In this document: one piece after another, positions 1 to 7,898 of the stretch
Layout of the letters: each line of letters starts with the position of its first letter
Numbering within the stretch: position 1 is the first letter of the stretch
Assembly: GCA_938002255.1 (NCBI GenBank)
Contig: CALLAL010000046.1
Span: 1 to 60,321 of the forward strand
Origin: an uncultured bacterium
GTDB lineage: Bacteria; Desulfobacterota; BSN033; UBA1163
DNA: 60,321 nt
Direction: 5' to 3'
The notes under the pieces: generated by a model
The model's database searches: none
What the model saw: only the letters and a program-made list of their open reading frames with translations
Told to the model about the DNA's origin: nothing
Program-made: the position numbers and the translations under genes

Positions 1-179
1 ATGGTGACCTGGTGGAAGAAGATTTTTTTCTTTGTTTCTGTTTGGCCTAATACTTTTTTGATCCAGTTCATGATGGATTCGTTGGTGATACGATTCTTAT
101 CTTTTCTACGTTCCGGTAAGATTCCAATGAGGTGGGCGTTACCTTTGCCATCGAGTGTATAGAACTCGTAAGCGACCAT
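1..179 (-). CDS. Partial hypothetical protein, C-terminus beyond window
   Basis: Reading the minus strand from an ATG at 179 gives 59 uninterrupted codons that run off the window edge, so only the N-terminal part is present. The peptide begins MVAYEFYTLDGKGN and contains the charged stretch ILPERRKDKNRIT followed by ESIMNWIKKVLG. There is no signal peptide or membrane segment. An in-frame stop lies 15 codons upstream and no other good start is available, so ATG 179 is the likely start, although no clear Shine-Dalgarno precedes it. I do not recognise the family. The composition (aromatic, Lys/Arg-rich, no low complexity) looks like a real cytoplasmic protein rather than a chance frame. Confidence 0.55.
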   Translation of the reverse strand, partial: MVAYEFYTLDGKGNAHLIGILPERRKDKNRITNESIMNWIKKVLGQTETKKKIFFHQVT

Positions 180-674
180 AAAGCTAAAAGGGGTTATCGA
201 AGAATTTATTAATAAACTGATTTAAGCAAGCAATTATAGTACCATAGGGGAATAAAATAAAAATATAAAAATATCAATAAGTTATATCGTTTCTTAATGT
301 GGAATCGCAGGGACATTGTAAAAAAACCAGACAGTTCAGGATACGGTATGATAACCGACCGATAGTATTTAACTTGTTGGATAGATGAGTTGTAAAATTT
401 TTAAACCATGTTTCTAAAATTATGGGCGCCGAAATCCAGATTTAAAAAACGGTTCATCAGGTTATTGGGGATACACACAAGGCCCGTGTCTGCGCATGCC
501 GAAGTACCTTAAGGCGCTCAAACGTGGCAATCTCATCATTAAAGAAATATTGCTTCAGTATCCTTGCAATGCGAGTTTTAGTCGGAATTGGTGGCTAAAT
601 TAAATTTGACGTCTTTAGGAGGATTGTGATAGGTTTTTAACATACGGATTCCAAATGGGAAAGGAGCAGGTTCA
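180..674. other. Gene-free AT-rich stretch
   Basis: About 500 bases without a convincing gene. The left part (about 220-300) is very AT-rich. A 50-codon open stretch on the plus strand ending at the TAA near 603, with an internal ATG near 496, has protein-like composition (reads ...GYWGYTQGPCLRMPKYLKALKRG...), but it has no good start or SD and may be a gene remnant. An AGGAGG near 617 is followed only by TTG-TGA, so it drives nothing visible. The SD of the next gene is AAGGAG at about 660. Confidence 0.5.
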
Positions 675-2960
675 ATGAATCCTTCTTTTAAAAAGAAGAT
701 CCTGATAGGTTTTTTAATCACCTCTTTTTTTATGTCTTTGAGTTTTTTAGGTTGTAGTAAAGAGGCGAAAAAGGAGCGTCATTGGAAAAGGGGAGAAAAG
801 TATTTTTCTGAAAACAAATTCAGAGAGGCTATTATCGAGTATAAGAATGTACTTCAAATTGATCCAAAACATTTAAAGGCGCAATATCAGTTAGGGCTTG
901 CACACCTCAAGGTTGGTCAACTCCAGGAAGCCTTTTTAGCATTCTCGAAAACTGTGGAGTTAGACCCTGAGTCCATAGAGGCAAGAATCCAACTTGGAAA
1001 CTTCTACCTTCTCGCAAGGGATAAGCCCAAGGCCTTAGAACAAGTTCAAAAGATTTTAGAGAAAGATCCAAATAACTCACAGGGCCGTCTCATGATGAGT
1101 TCCATCCATTTAATGGATCGGGACCTTGAGAAAGCCATTTCTGAGGCCAAAAAAGCAATTGATCAGGATTCGAAGAGAATCGAAGCCTATCTCCATCTGG
1201 CTAATCTCTATATCATGAAGAAAGACTTTATAAAGGCTGAGGAGACGCTGAAAGATGCGATCAAGGTGGATGAGAAAAATTTACGGGCTCGATATGGGTT
1301 GGCAGAGTTTTATCAGAGAACAGGGAAGTTGGATCTGGCAGAAGTCCAATTCAAAGAGATCGCCCAGATTGATCCAAAGGATCCAAACCCTGTTATTTCA
1401 CTTGGCAACTTTTATGTCTCTTTGAAAAGAATGGAAGAGGCCGAGAGGGAGTTTCTCAAATCGGTGGAGATTGATCCGAAAAGGGTTCCCTCCTATCTAC
1501 ACTTAGGAGATTTTTATCTCCTCTGGGGGAAAAAGGATAAAGGGATTGAGACCTACCAGAGGGCCATTGAAGTGGATTCTAAAAATATTCCAGCTCGAGC
1601 CAAACTGGCTGAAGTCTATTTAAATGAGCAGAAGTTTGATAAAGCCACAGAAATGGTGGCAAAAATTGTCGAAATCAATCCTAAAAGCAGTGAGGGGATC
1701 TTTCTAAAGGGTCGAATTCATCTGGCAAAAAGGGAATTTAATGAAGCCACCCAGCTCTTTCAATCCTATCTCAAGGATCATCCTAAATCGTTTCTTGCCC
1801 ATCATTATTTAGGGCTTGCGCACCTCGGAAACAGAGATATCCAGCAGGGAAAAACCGCACTCGCGGAGGCGCTAAAGTTGAATCCTGACTGGATTGAAGC
1901 AAGGGGAATCCTTGCTGATATTCATCTTCGAACAGGTGCACCTGACCTGGCTATCGATGAATGCCAGGAGATACTTAAGAGGAATCCCAGATCTGTTCAG
2001 GCCCGTCTGATTCTTGGGAGTGCCTACTTATCCAAGAGGGACTTCCAGAAGGCAGGACAATCTTTTGATGAAGTCATTCGATTGGACCCCAATCTTCCCC
2101 TCGGATATTTTCATAAAGGCCGACTTCTTCTCGCTCAGAAGAAAGAGAAGGAGGGAGAGACCCAACTGGAGAAGGCTCTCTCCCTTCAACCGGATTTCTT
2201 AGATGCCCTGAATCTTCTTGCGGCTTCTTTGATCAATCAGAAAGAAAATCGGAAAGCCATAGAACGGGTGGAGGCACAGATTCAGCGCTCTCCGGAGAAT
2301 CCATTTTTTTATCACCTCCTTGGACGGATTCAAGAGCATAGCAAAGAGATGACGAAGGCGGAACTGAATTATAAGAAAGCCATCGAACTGAATCCCAACA
2401 TCTCTGGATTTTATACCACCCTTGGTCATTTTTATATTCGTCAAAATCTAACTGATAAAGCGATACGGGAGTATAACACGGCTCTCGAAAAAAGTACTGA
2501 TTCGATTCCCGCCCTTATGGGTTTGGGGATTCTTTATGATTCGCAGAAGAATTACGAGAAAGCCAAAGAGTATTACCAGAAAGCGTTGAAGGTCAACCCG
2601 AAATTTGCCCCAGCGGCCAATAATCTCGCATATCTCTATGTCGATCGGGGCGAGAATATTGATGAAGCATTGAGTCTTGCCCAGATTGCCAAGGAACAAT
2701 TTCCAGATGATCCACATGTTTCGGATACTCTGGGCTGGATTTATTACAAGAAGAATATTTATGGCCGCGCCATTGTCTTCCTTAAAGAGGCAGTGGAGAA
2801 GCTTCCTGAGAGCGCTGTGATTCGTTATCATTTAGGGATGGCTTATTATAAAAATGGAGATAAGGAGAATGCCAAGAGAGAATTGAAGAAAGCTCTTGAG
2901 CTGGATCGCAAGTTCCCCGGGGCAGAGGAAGTCAGAGAGACCTTAGATAAGCTCAAATAA
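675..2960 (+). CDS. TPR-repeat lipoprotein, 761 aa
   Basis: The N-terminus is a lipoprotein signal: Lys-rich start, hydrophobic core, then FLGC with the acylated Cys at about residue 27. The remainder is nearly all tetratricopeptide repeats of 34 residues, roughly 20 of them, showing the usual A-x(3)-Y/L ... A ... P pattern (for example EAIIEYKNVLQIDPK, KAKEYYQKALKVNPK). The protein would therefore be an all-helical solenoid anchored to a membrane leaflet and acting as a protein-protein scaffold. Similar long TPR lipoproteins accompany exopolysaccharide/PEP-CTERM export loci (the PrsT type), but no such locus is visible here, so that link is only inference. The start ATG has AAGGAG about 8 bases upstream. 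The gene stands alone, with convergent genes downstream. Confidence 0.85.
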   Translation: MNPSFKKKILIGFLITSFFMSLSFLGCSKEAKKERHWKRGEKYFSENKFREAIIEYKNVLQIDPKHLKAQYQLGLAHLKVGQLQEAFLAFSKTVELDPESIEARIQLGNFYLLARDKPKALEQVQKILEKDPNNSQGRLMMSSIHLMDRDLEKAISEAKKAIDQDSKRIEAYLHLANLYIMKKDFIKAEETLKDAIKVDEKNLRARYGLAEFYQRTGKLDLAEVQFKEIAQIDPKDPNPVISLGNFYVSLKRMEEAEREFLKSVEIDPKRVPSYLHLGDFYLLWGKKDKGIETYQRAIEVDSKNIPARAKLAEVYLNEQKFDKATEMVAKIVEINPKSSEGIFLKGRIHLAKREFNEATQLFQSYLKDHPKSFLAHHYLGLAHLGNRDIQQGKTALAEALKLNPDWIEARGILADIHLRTGAPDLAIDECQEILKRNPRSVQARLILGSAYLSKRDFQKAGQSFDEVIRLDPNLPLGYFHKGRLLLAQKKEKEGETQLEKALSLQPDFLDALNLLAASLINQKENRKAIERVEAQIQRSPENPFFYHLLGRIQEHSKEMTKAELNYKKAIELNPNISGFYTTLGHFYIRQNLTDKAIREYNTALEKSTDSIPALMGLGILYDSQKNYEKAKEYYQKALKVNPKFAPAANNLAYLYVDRGENIDEALSLAQIAKEQFPDDPHVSDTLGWIYYKKNIYGRAIVFLKEAVEKLPESAVIRYHLGMAYYKNGDKENAKRELKKALELDRKFPGAEEVRETLDKLK

Positions 2961-2996
2961 GGTTGCTGTCCATGAGATGTCCATTCAGAATCAAGA

Positions 2997-4178
2997 TCAA
3001 TATATCGATGCAAGGGTTAAGGTTACCGGCATATCCGTTGGATCGCCTCCCCAGCCTACACCGTAAGGAGTACCACCGCCTGAAGGAAGGATATACCAGG
3101 CCCCTGTAGAAGAGCGATAGACTGCGATATCAGCTTTTCCATCTCCGTCATAATCACCCGGGACGGGTTTATCTGAAGAATTACCTCCCCAACCTACACC
3201 GTAAGGCGCACCACCGCCTGAAGGGAAGATATACCAGGCTCCTGTAGAGGAGCGATAAACTGCCAAATCTGCTTTTCCATCGCCGTCATAGTCGGCTGGA
3301 ACAGGCTTATCTGAGGAATCACTTCCCCATCCTATTCCGTAAGGGATAGTGCTCTCCGATGGATAGACATACCATGCTCCCGTAGAAGAACGGTATATTG
3401 CAATATCAGTCCTGCCATCACCGTCATAGTCGGCTGGAACAGGCTTATCTGAGGGATCCCCCCCCCAACCCAAACCATAGGGAGCGCTACCGCTTGAAGG
3501 AAAAATATACCAAGCTCCTGTTGAAGTCCGATAGATAGCTATGTCTGCTTTGCCATCACCGTCATAGTCGCAAGGAACAGGCCGGTCTGATGCTTCCCCA
3601 TTCCAACCCACACCGTAGGGAGTTCCTCCACCTGATGGGTAGATAAATAGAGTCGTAACGGATCCCCGATAGATGACAAGATCTGTCTTCCCATCTCCAT
3701 CAAAATCACCTGCCACAGGTTTATCAGAGGCATCCCCTCCCCATCCCAAACCAAATGGAGATGCTCCTGATGAAGGTCGAATATACCAGGCACCATTATT
3801 TGCGCGATAAACGGCGAGTTCGTTCTTGCCATCGCCCTCAAAATCAATTAAATTGAGGTAGGGCCATCGAACCTCATTAGAAAAGCCGCTTTCATAATTT
3901 TCTGTGTCATATGCAGTGATGGCGATATAGTATCTATTCTTTGGATCAAGATTCAGAGTATAGGTTGTTACATTTCCAACGTTGATTGAGTTTGTATAGA
4001 CACGCGAAGCATTTCCATAATAGATTTTATAGCCGGCAAGATCGGGTTCAGTATTGGCGTCCCATGATAACCTGATGTTGACTGCAAAAGCCGTTTCGAA
4101 AATAAGCATTAAAAAGATTGGAAGATATAGTGTGAATCTCATTAAAAACATTATGTTTGTGCCGGATCTGATTGGCAT
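2997..4178 (-). CDS. Secreted fn3 protein with six 46-residue DxDGDG (FG-GAP/VCBS-like) repeats
   Basis: The protein has 393 residues. A signal peptide occupies residues 1-32 (LYLPIFLMLIFETAFA). One fibronectin type III domain covers about 33-105 (SWDANTEPDLAGYKIYYG ... SNEVRWP). Six tandem 46-residue repeats follow at 112-387, each starting D-[YF]-[DE]-GDG-K and carrying AVYR..TGAWYI.PS.G..PYG.GWGG..SDKPVP. The DxDGDG loop is a calcium-binding motif of FG-GAP/VCBS-type blades, so a partly or fully closed beta-propeller is likely. Role: probably a surface or extracellular adhesion/structural protein; no catalytic motif is seen. The start ATG 4178 is preceded by AGAGAGG. It shares the fn3 opening phrase with the neighbouring 119-residue protein, suggesting that the two arose from one family. 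It is convergent with the TPR lipoprotein. Confidence 0.85.
   Translation of the reverse strand: MPIRSGTNIMFLMRFTLYLPIFLMLIFETAFAVNIRLSWDANTEPDLAGYKIYYGNASRVYTNSINVGNVTTYTLNLDPKNRYYIAITAYDTENYESGFSNEVRWPYLNLIDFEGDGKNELAVYRANNGAWYIRPSSGASPFGLGWGGDASDKPVAGDFDGDGKTDLVIYRGSVTTLFIYPSGGGTPYGVGWNGEASDRPVPCDYDGDGKADIAIYRTSTGAWYIFPSSGSAPYGLGWGGDPSDKPVPADYDGDGRTDIAIYRSSTGAWYVYPSESTIPYGIGWGSDSSDKPVPADYDGDGKADLAVYRSSTGAWYIFPSGGGAPYGVGWGGNSSDKPVPGDYDGDGKADIAVYRSSTGAWYILPSGGGTPYGVGWGGDPTDMPVTLTLASIY
3018..3845 (-). repeat. Six tandem 138-bp coding repeats
   Basis: These bases encode the six 46-residue units of the fn3/FG-GAP protein. Units three, five and six are most alike. Unit two is the most diverged, having lost the TGAWYI core for VTTLFIYP. 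There are no spacers and each period equals exactly 46 codons, so this is an intragenic duplication array and not a CRISPR. Confidence 0.9.
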
Positions 4179-4305
4179 GGAAAACCTCTCTTTTAAAACT
4201 TACAACTTTGAGATATGAAAAAAATTACCATTTATTTCCAATTTTTTTCCACTTTTTGTCGAGAAATGTCAAGTAAAAAAAATTTCATTGTAAATCCTTT
4301 AAATT

Positions 4306-4665
4306 TTATTGTTTCTGGACGCTTAAATTTCTCGGTGCCGCTGGCGGTATAGTATCGAGATTATAACTGTAAGAAGCAGGAGAGCTATCGGCGCTTTCGT
4401 TATTATTTGTATCCACAGCCGTTAAGACAAAGGTGAGTGTTCCAGCCGATTGATCTGGAACGGTTATAGAAAAATTGTATGAGGTGTTGGGATGAGGAAT
4501 GGTTCCGATCAATGACCTTGTTCCATCTGTGCGATAAAGTCGATACTCTTTCATGTCAGGCTCTGTGTTGGCTGTCCAGGTTGCTCGAAGGTTAAGAGTT
4601 GCAGCAAAGGAATAGTTGATGATGAATAAAGAGATGAGAATGATTGAAATGATCCATTTCACCAT
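4306..4665 (-). CDS. Small secreted fibronectin type III protein, 119 aa
   Basis: A cleavable signal peptide (MVKWIISIILISLFIINYSFA) is followed by a single fn3 domain: WTANTEPDMKEYRLYR, a central strand ending SYNFSITV, and FVLTAVDTNNNESADS. The C-terminus DTIPPAAPRNLSVQKQ is the usual opening of a further fn3 domain, so the protein may be a truncated relic of a longer multi-fn3 protein or may simply end there. The SD AAAGGAG lies about 8 bases before ATG 4665. It has the same orientation and domain type as the repeat protein 127 bp downstream. Function unknown; an extracellular or periplasmic binding role is inferred. Confidence 0.7.
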   Translation of the reverse strand: MVKWIISIILISLFIINYSFAATLNLRATWTANTEPDMKEYRLYRTDGTRSLIGTIPHPNTSYNFSITVPDQSAGTLTFVLTAVDTNNNESADSSPASYSYNLDTIPPAAPRNLSVQKQ

Positions 4666-5250
4666 ATTCCTTTTCTCCTTTCCTACTCTTCTTTTGCAAT
4701 CTTGGAGACCTGATATTGCAAATGGAATGCCTTAAAAAAATTTTTAATAAATAGGAATTGGCAAGTGGAATTAAAGGATGTCAAAACGAGTCAATGGATT
4801 TAAGTTTTTTATGAGATAAAAAATATTTTTTTGTCGGAAAAGTGAAAATGATTTTAAATTTTTTTTCGGCCAACACTCCGCAGATGAAATTCGAATTTTT
4901 AGTAAAGCAAAAAGTGTCATTCCAAGAAAGTTTTAAATCGGTAATTGAATTGTAAGGTTATCTCGAAATAACTTCAGAAGTGACGAAAATTGGAAAATCA
5001 TCATTCCTTTCTATCTTTGAGGGAGAGGTTAAAAAAAGTAATGAATTCTTAAGTTTTTGACATTTTATTCAATATACATAACTAATTGTAATTTAAATAT
5101 AAAAATGTGCTTTAAAATAAAAAATTTGACAAATAGTCAGATATCAAATTTAAGAGTTACCAATACCCGAACCTATCTTCATACTCATTCCAGGATCATG
5201 GTCGGTCAATTATTGGATTGTTTAGAAATCACCAAATTCAGGAGGTAGAG
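4666..5250. other. Gene-free AT-rich intergenic region
   Basis: About 585 bases, very AT-rich, with stops in all frames at gene-like intervals. A 63-codon frame at 5057-5248 starts with TTG, lacks an SD and has biased Asn/Thr/Ile composition, so I do not accept it as a gene. I see no tRNA, terminator or clear repeat. The 3' end holds the strong SD (AGGAGG at 5240) of the small membrane protein. Confidence 0.5.
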
Positions 5251-5367
5251 ATGAATATTTTATGGGTCGTCAATACGAACACATTTCTACTTGTGGTATT
5301 GATTATTATGGTCTCTTATCTTATCACCCAGGTGAGTGCACTGATTCGATGGTTGAGGAGGGAGTAG
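5251..5367 (+). CDS. 38-residue single-pass membrane peptide
   Basis: ATG 5251 follows a near-ideal SD (TTCAGGAGGTAGAG). The 38 codons encode a short polar N-terminus (MNILWVVNTNT), one hydrophobic helix of about 17 residues (FLLVVLIIMVSYLITQV), and a basic tail (ALIRWLRRE). The positive charge at the C-terminus predicts an N-out/C-in orientation. Nothing in the sequence names a function. It sits 60 bp upstream of the ROK kinase and may be cotranscribed with it. The strong SD and clean membrane-segment layout argue for a real gene despite its length. Confidence 0.6.
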   Translation: MNILWVVNTNTFLLVVLIIMVSYLITQVSALIRWLRRE

Positions 5368-5427
5368 GGAACCACAGGATATCAAAGAATCAGGATATCG
5401 GGCTGCCATGATATAGGGGAGAACTTT

Positions 5428-6390
5428 GTGAGACTGCTTTTAATTGGCATAGATATGGGAGGAACAAATACAAGGATGGGAGTCATCACTCCTTATGGCA
5501 AAATCCTCAATAGGATTCAGTATCGCACTGATGTCTCAAAAGGAGTCTTAAAGATGCTGGAAGAGCTGGCTTCCAGGCTTCAAGACCTGATCCAGCAGAT
5601 TCCTGAAAAGGACCATTCAGAGATAAGAGTGGGAATCGGTGTGCCAGGGCCTGTGGATCTAAATCGAGGGATTCTGATAGAACCACCCAATCTCTCAGAG
5701 CTTCATCAATTTCCTCTGAGGGATTTTCTGGAAAGAAGGATTCCATTTCCTCTTGTCCTTGAGAATGATGCCAACGCCTTTACGCTGGGAGAGGGATGGG
5801 TTGGAGCAGCACGGGGCGCACGACATTATTGTGGTGTTACCTTGGGCACAGGTGTTGGAGGAGGGGTCGTCGTCAATGGAGAGATGCTTCGGGGAGTGGA
5901 TGGGTTCGGGGGAGAGGTGGGCCATATGGTCCTGAATCCCGAAGGGCCTATCTGTGGTTGTGGAGGAAGGGGATGTCTTGAAGTCTTTGCTTCTGGAACA
6001 GGAGTGAGAAGAATGGTTCTGGAAGCCATTGAAAGGGAGGGGCATAAGGGCCTTCTTAAAGAAGAGACGAAGGATTCTGAGAAACTGACCTCGGAAGAAG
6101 TTTTCAGGGCGGCTGAGAGAGGAGATGAGCTGGCACAGAGGGTTTTTCAAGAGATGGGGCGGTATTTAGGGTTGGGCTTGGTCAATCTCACCAATCTTTT
6201 CAACCCCGAGAAGATTGTTATTGGGGGAAAGGTTTCAGGGGCATGGAACTACTTTATTTCGCAGGCAAGAGAGGTCCTTTATCAGCGTGCCATGCGAGGC
6301 CAGAGGGAGAGGGTAGAGGTCGTCAGGGCTGAATGTGGTGATGATGCAGGGATTCTTGGAGCGGCTTACGCTGCTATGAAGCAGAATTGA
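5428..6390 (+). CDS. ROK-family sugar kinase (glucokinase-like)
   Basis: This 320-residue protein begins at GTG 5428 behind AGGGGAGA. It has the ATP-binding phosphate-1 loop GIDMGGTNTRMGV near residues 7-19, the catalytic region ENDANAFTLGEGWVGAARG (Asp at about 112), the GTGVGGGVV phosphate-2 loop, and the ROK zinc-binding CGCGGRGCLEVFASG. The length and motifs fit ATP-dependent glucokinase/ROK hexokinases of the cytoplasm, which phosphorylate glucose or a related hexose or N-acetyl sugar. The absence of an N-terminal helix-turn-helix separates it from ROK repressors. The exact sugar cannot be told from sequence alone. It is convergent with cysS, which ends 29 bp away. Confidence 0.85.
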   Translation: MRLLLIGIDMGGTNTRMGVITPYGKILNRIQYRTDVSKGVLKMLEELASRLQDLIQQIPEKDHSEIRVGIGVPGPVDLNRGILIEPPNLSELHQFPLRDFLERRIPFPLVLENDANAFTLGEGWVGAARGARHYCGVTLGTGVGGGVVVNGEMLRGVDGFGGEVGHMVLNPEGPICGCGGRGCLEVFASGTGVRRMVLEAIEREGHKGLLKEETKDSEKLTSEEVFRAAERGDELAQRVFQEMGRYLGLGLVNLTNLFNPEKIVIGGKVSGAWNYFISQAREVLYQRAMRGQRERVEVVRAECGDDAGILGAAYAAMKQN

Positions 6391-6419
6391 AAAATAAAGA
6401 AGCCAGCCATTCAGAAAAA

Positions 6420-7898
6420 CTATTTGATTTTCCAGAGGGTGCCTGAGGGTGTATCTTCAAGAATGATTCCTTTTGAAAGGAGACTGTTTCGGATTTCATC
6501 GGCTTTGTTCCAGTCCTTGTTCTTTCGGGCGACGTTTCTTTCATCAATATGCTTCAGGATCTCTTCTTCTGAAAGTCCCAGTCTTTTCAGCCCTTCTCTC
6601 TTTTGTCTTTCCAGGTAAGTTTTAGGGACCTCCCCAAAGAGTCCGAGGACTTTTCCCATCTCTTTTAATTTTTCATATCCCTGAAGAAGAAGGGATCGAA
6701 GAGAATCGGAGGCTTGTCCCTTTGAACGATCCAGCAGATGGTTCAGGACTGTCTGTAGTTCATAACAATGTCCAAGGGCCTGGGCTGTATTAAAGTCGTC
6801 ATCCATGGCCTCTTCAAACCGCGATGGAAAGGTTTCAATTGTTATTTGTTCTTGATGAAGATCAGATGGATCCGCCTTTTTCTGTGAGGAAGGAGATGGT
6901 TTTTTGAGCTCTTCCTGAATAGCATCAAGCGTGGCATAGAAACGATCCAGCCCTGTTTTTGCTTTTAATAGACCTTCCTCAGAATAGTCCACCGGGCTCC
7001 GATAATGATGGGAGAGGAAGAAGAGCCTGAGGACTTCCGGGTGCCAGTGCTTGAGGGCTTCTTTAATCGTCAGGAAGTTGCCAAGAGATTTAGACATCTT
7101 CTCCTTGTTCACATTGACAAACCCATTATGGATCCAGTACCGAGCAAAGGGTTTTCCTGTAGCAGCCTCAGATTGAGCAATCTCATTTTCGTGATGAGGG
7201 AAAATTAAGTCCTTTCCTCCCCCATGAATATCAAATGTCTCTCCAAGATATTTCTGGCTCATCACCGAGCATTCGATATGCCAGCCCGGCCTTCCTTTAC
7301 CCCAGGGGCTTTCCCAGAATGGTTCTCCTGGTTTACTCGTTTTCCAGAGGGCAAAGTCAAGGGGATTGTCTTTCTTTTCATCAATCTCCACCCGTGCTCC
7401 GGCCTGCATCTCTTCAAGATTTCGCTTTGAGAGTTTCCCATAGTCTTTGAACTTTTCGACAGAATAGAACACATCCCCGTTCCTCTGGTAAGCAAATCCT
7501 TTCTTGATGAGGGTGGCAATGAGATCGATCATCTCTGAGATGTGATCGGTTGCCCTGGGTTCGAAGGAAGGTTGTTCAAGGCCAAGCCCTCCCATGTCCG
7601 TATAGAATTCTTCAATATACTTCTCTGCAATGATTTTGTAGCTGACCCCTTCTTCATTGGCACGCTTGATGATCTTGTCGTCGATATCGGTAAAGTTCCT
7701 GACAAAGATAACCTCATATCCACGGTGTCTTAGGTAACGATAGATCACGTCAAAGACGATGGCTGAACGGGCATGACCGATATGACAGAGGTCGTAAACG
7801 GTTACGCCACAGGCATACATCCCCACTCGATTTCCGATGAGGGGGATGAAGTCCTCTTTTTTTCCAGTTAAGGTGTTATAAATGCGAAGGGTCATCAT
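6420..7898 (-). CDS. cysS: Cysteinyl-tRNA synthetase
   Basis: Class I aminoacyl-tRNA synthetase of 492 residues that charges tRNA-Cys in the cytoplasm. Visible motifs are the zinc-ligand Cys30 in MYACGVTVYD, the HIGH box at 39-42, a WHIECSVMS segment with further zinc ligands, KMSKS near residue 270, and a C-terminal helical tRNA-binding part ending DTPSGTLWKIK. Its length is typical. The start (ATG-ATG at 7898) overlaps the gltX stop as ATGA, so the two are translationally coupled. It is the last gene of the minus-strand operon carD/yacL/ispD/ispF/gltX/cysS. Confidence 0.97.
   Translation of the reverse strand: MMTLRIYNTLTGKKEDFIPLIGNRVGMYACGVTVYDLCHIGHARSAIVFDVIYRYLRHRGYEVIFVRNFTDIDDKIIKRANEEGVSYKIIAEKYIEEFYTDMGGLGLEQPSFEPRATDHISEMIDLIATLIKKGFAYQRNGDVFYSVEKFKDYGKLSKRNLEEMQAGARVEIDEKKDNPLDFALWKTSKPGEPFWESPWGKGRPGWHIECSVMSQKYLGETFDIHGGGKDLIFPHHENEIAQSEAATGKPFARYWIHNGFVNVNKEKMSKSLGNFLTIKEALKHWHPEVLRLFFLSHHYRSPVDYSEEGLLKAKTGLDRFYATLDAIQEELKKPSPSSQKKADPSDLHQEQITIETFPSRFEEAMDDDFNTAQALGHCYELQTVLNHLLDRSKGQASDSLRSLLLQGYEKLKEMGKVLGLFGEVPKTYLERQKREGLKRLGLSEEEILKHIDERNVARKNKDWNKADEIRNSLLSKGIILEDTPSGTLWKIK

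Noticed and set aside
3018-3845. CRISPR-like array
   Set aside because: The 138-bp units are contiguous, in frame and coding, with no spacers.
5057-5248. 63-codon frame in the AT-rich gap
   Set aside because: TTG start, no SD, biased composition and a far better gene begins right after it.
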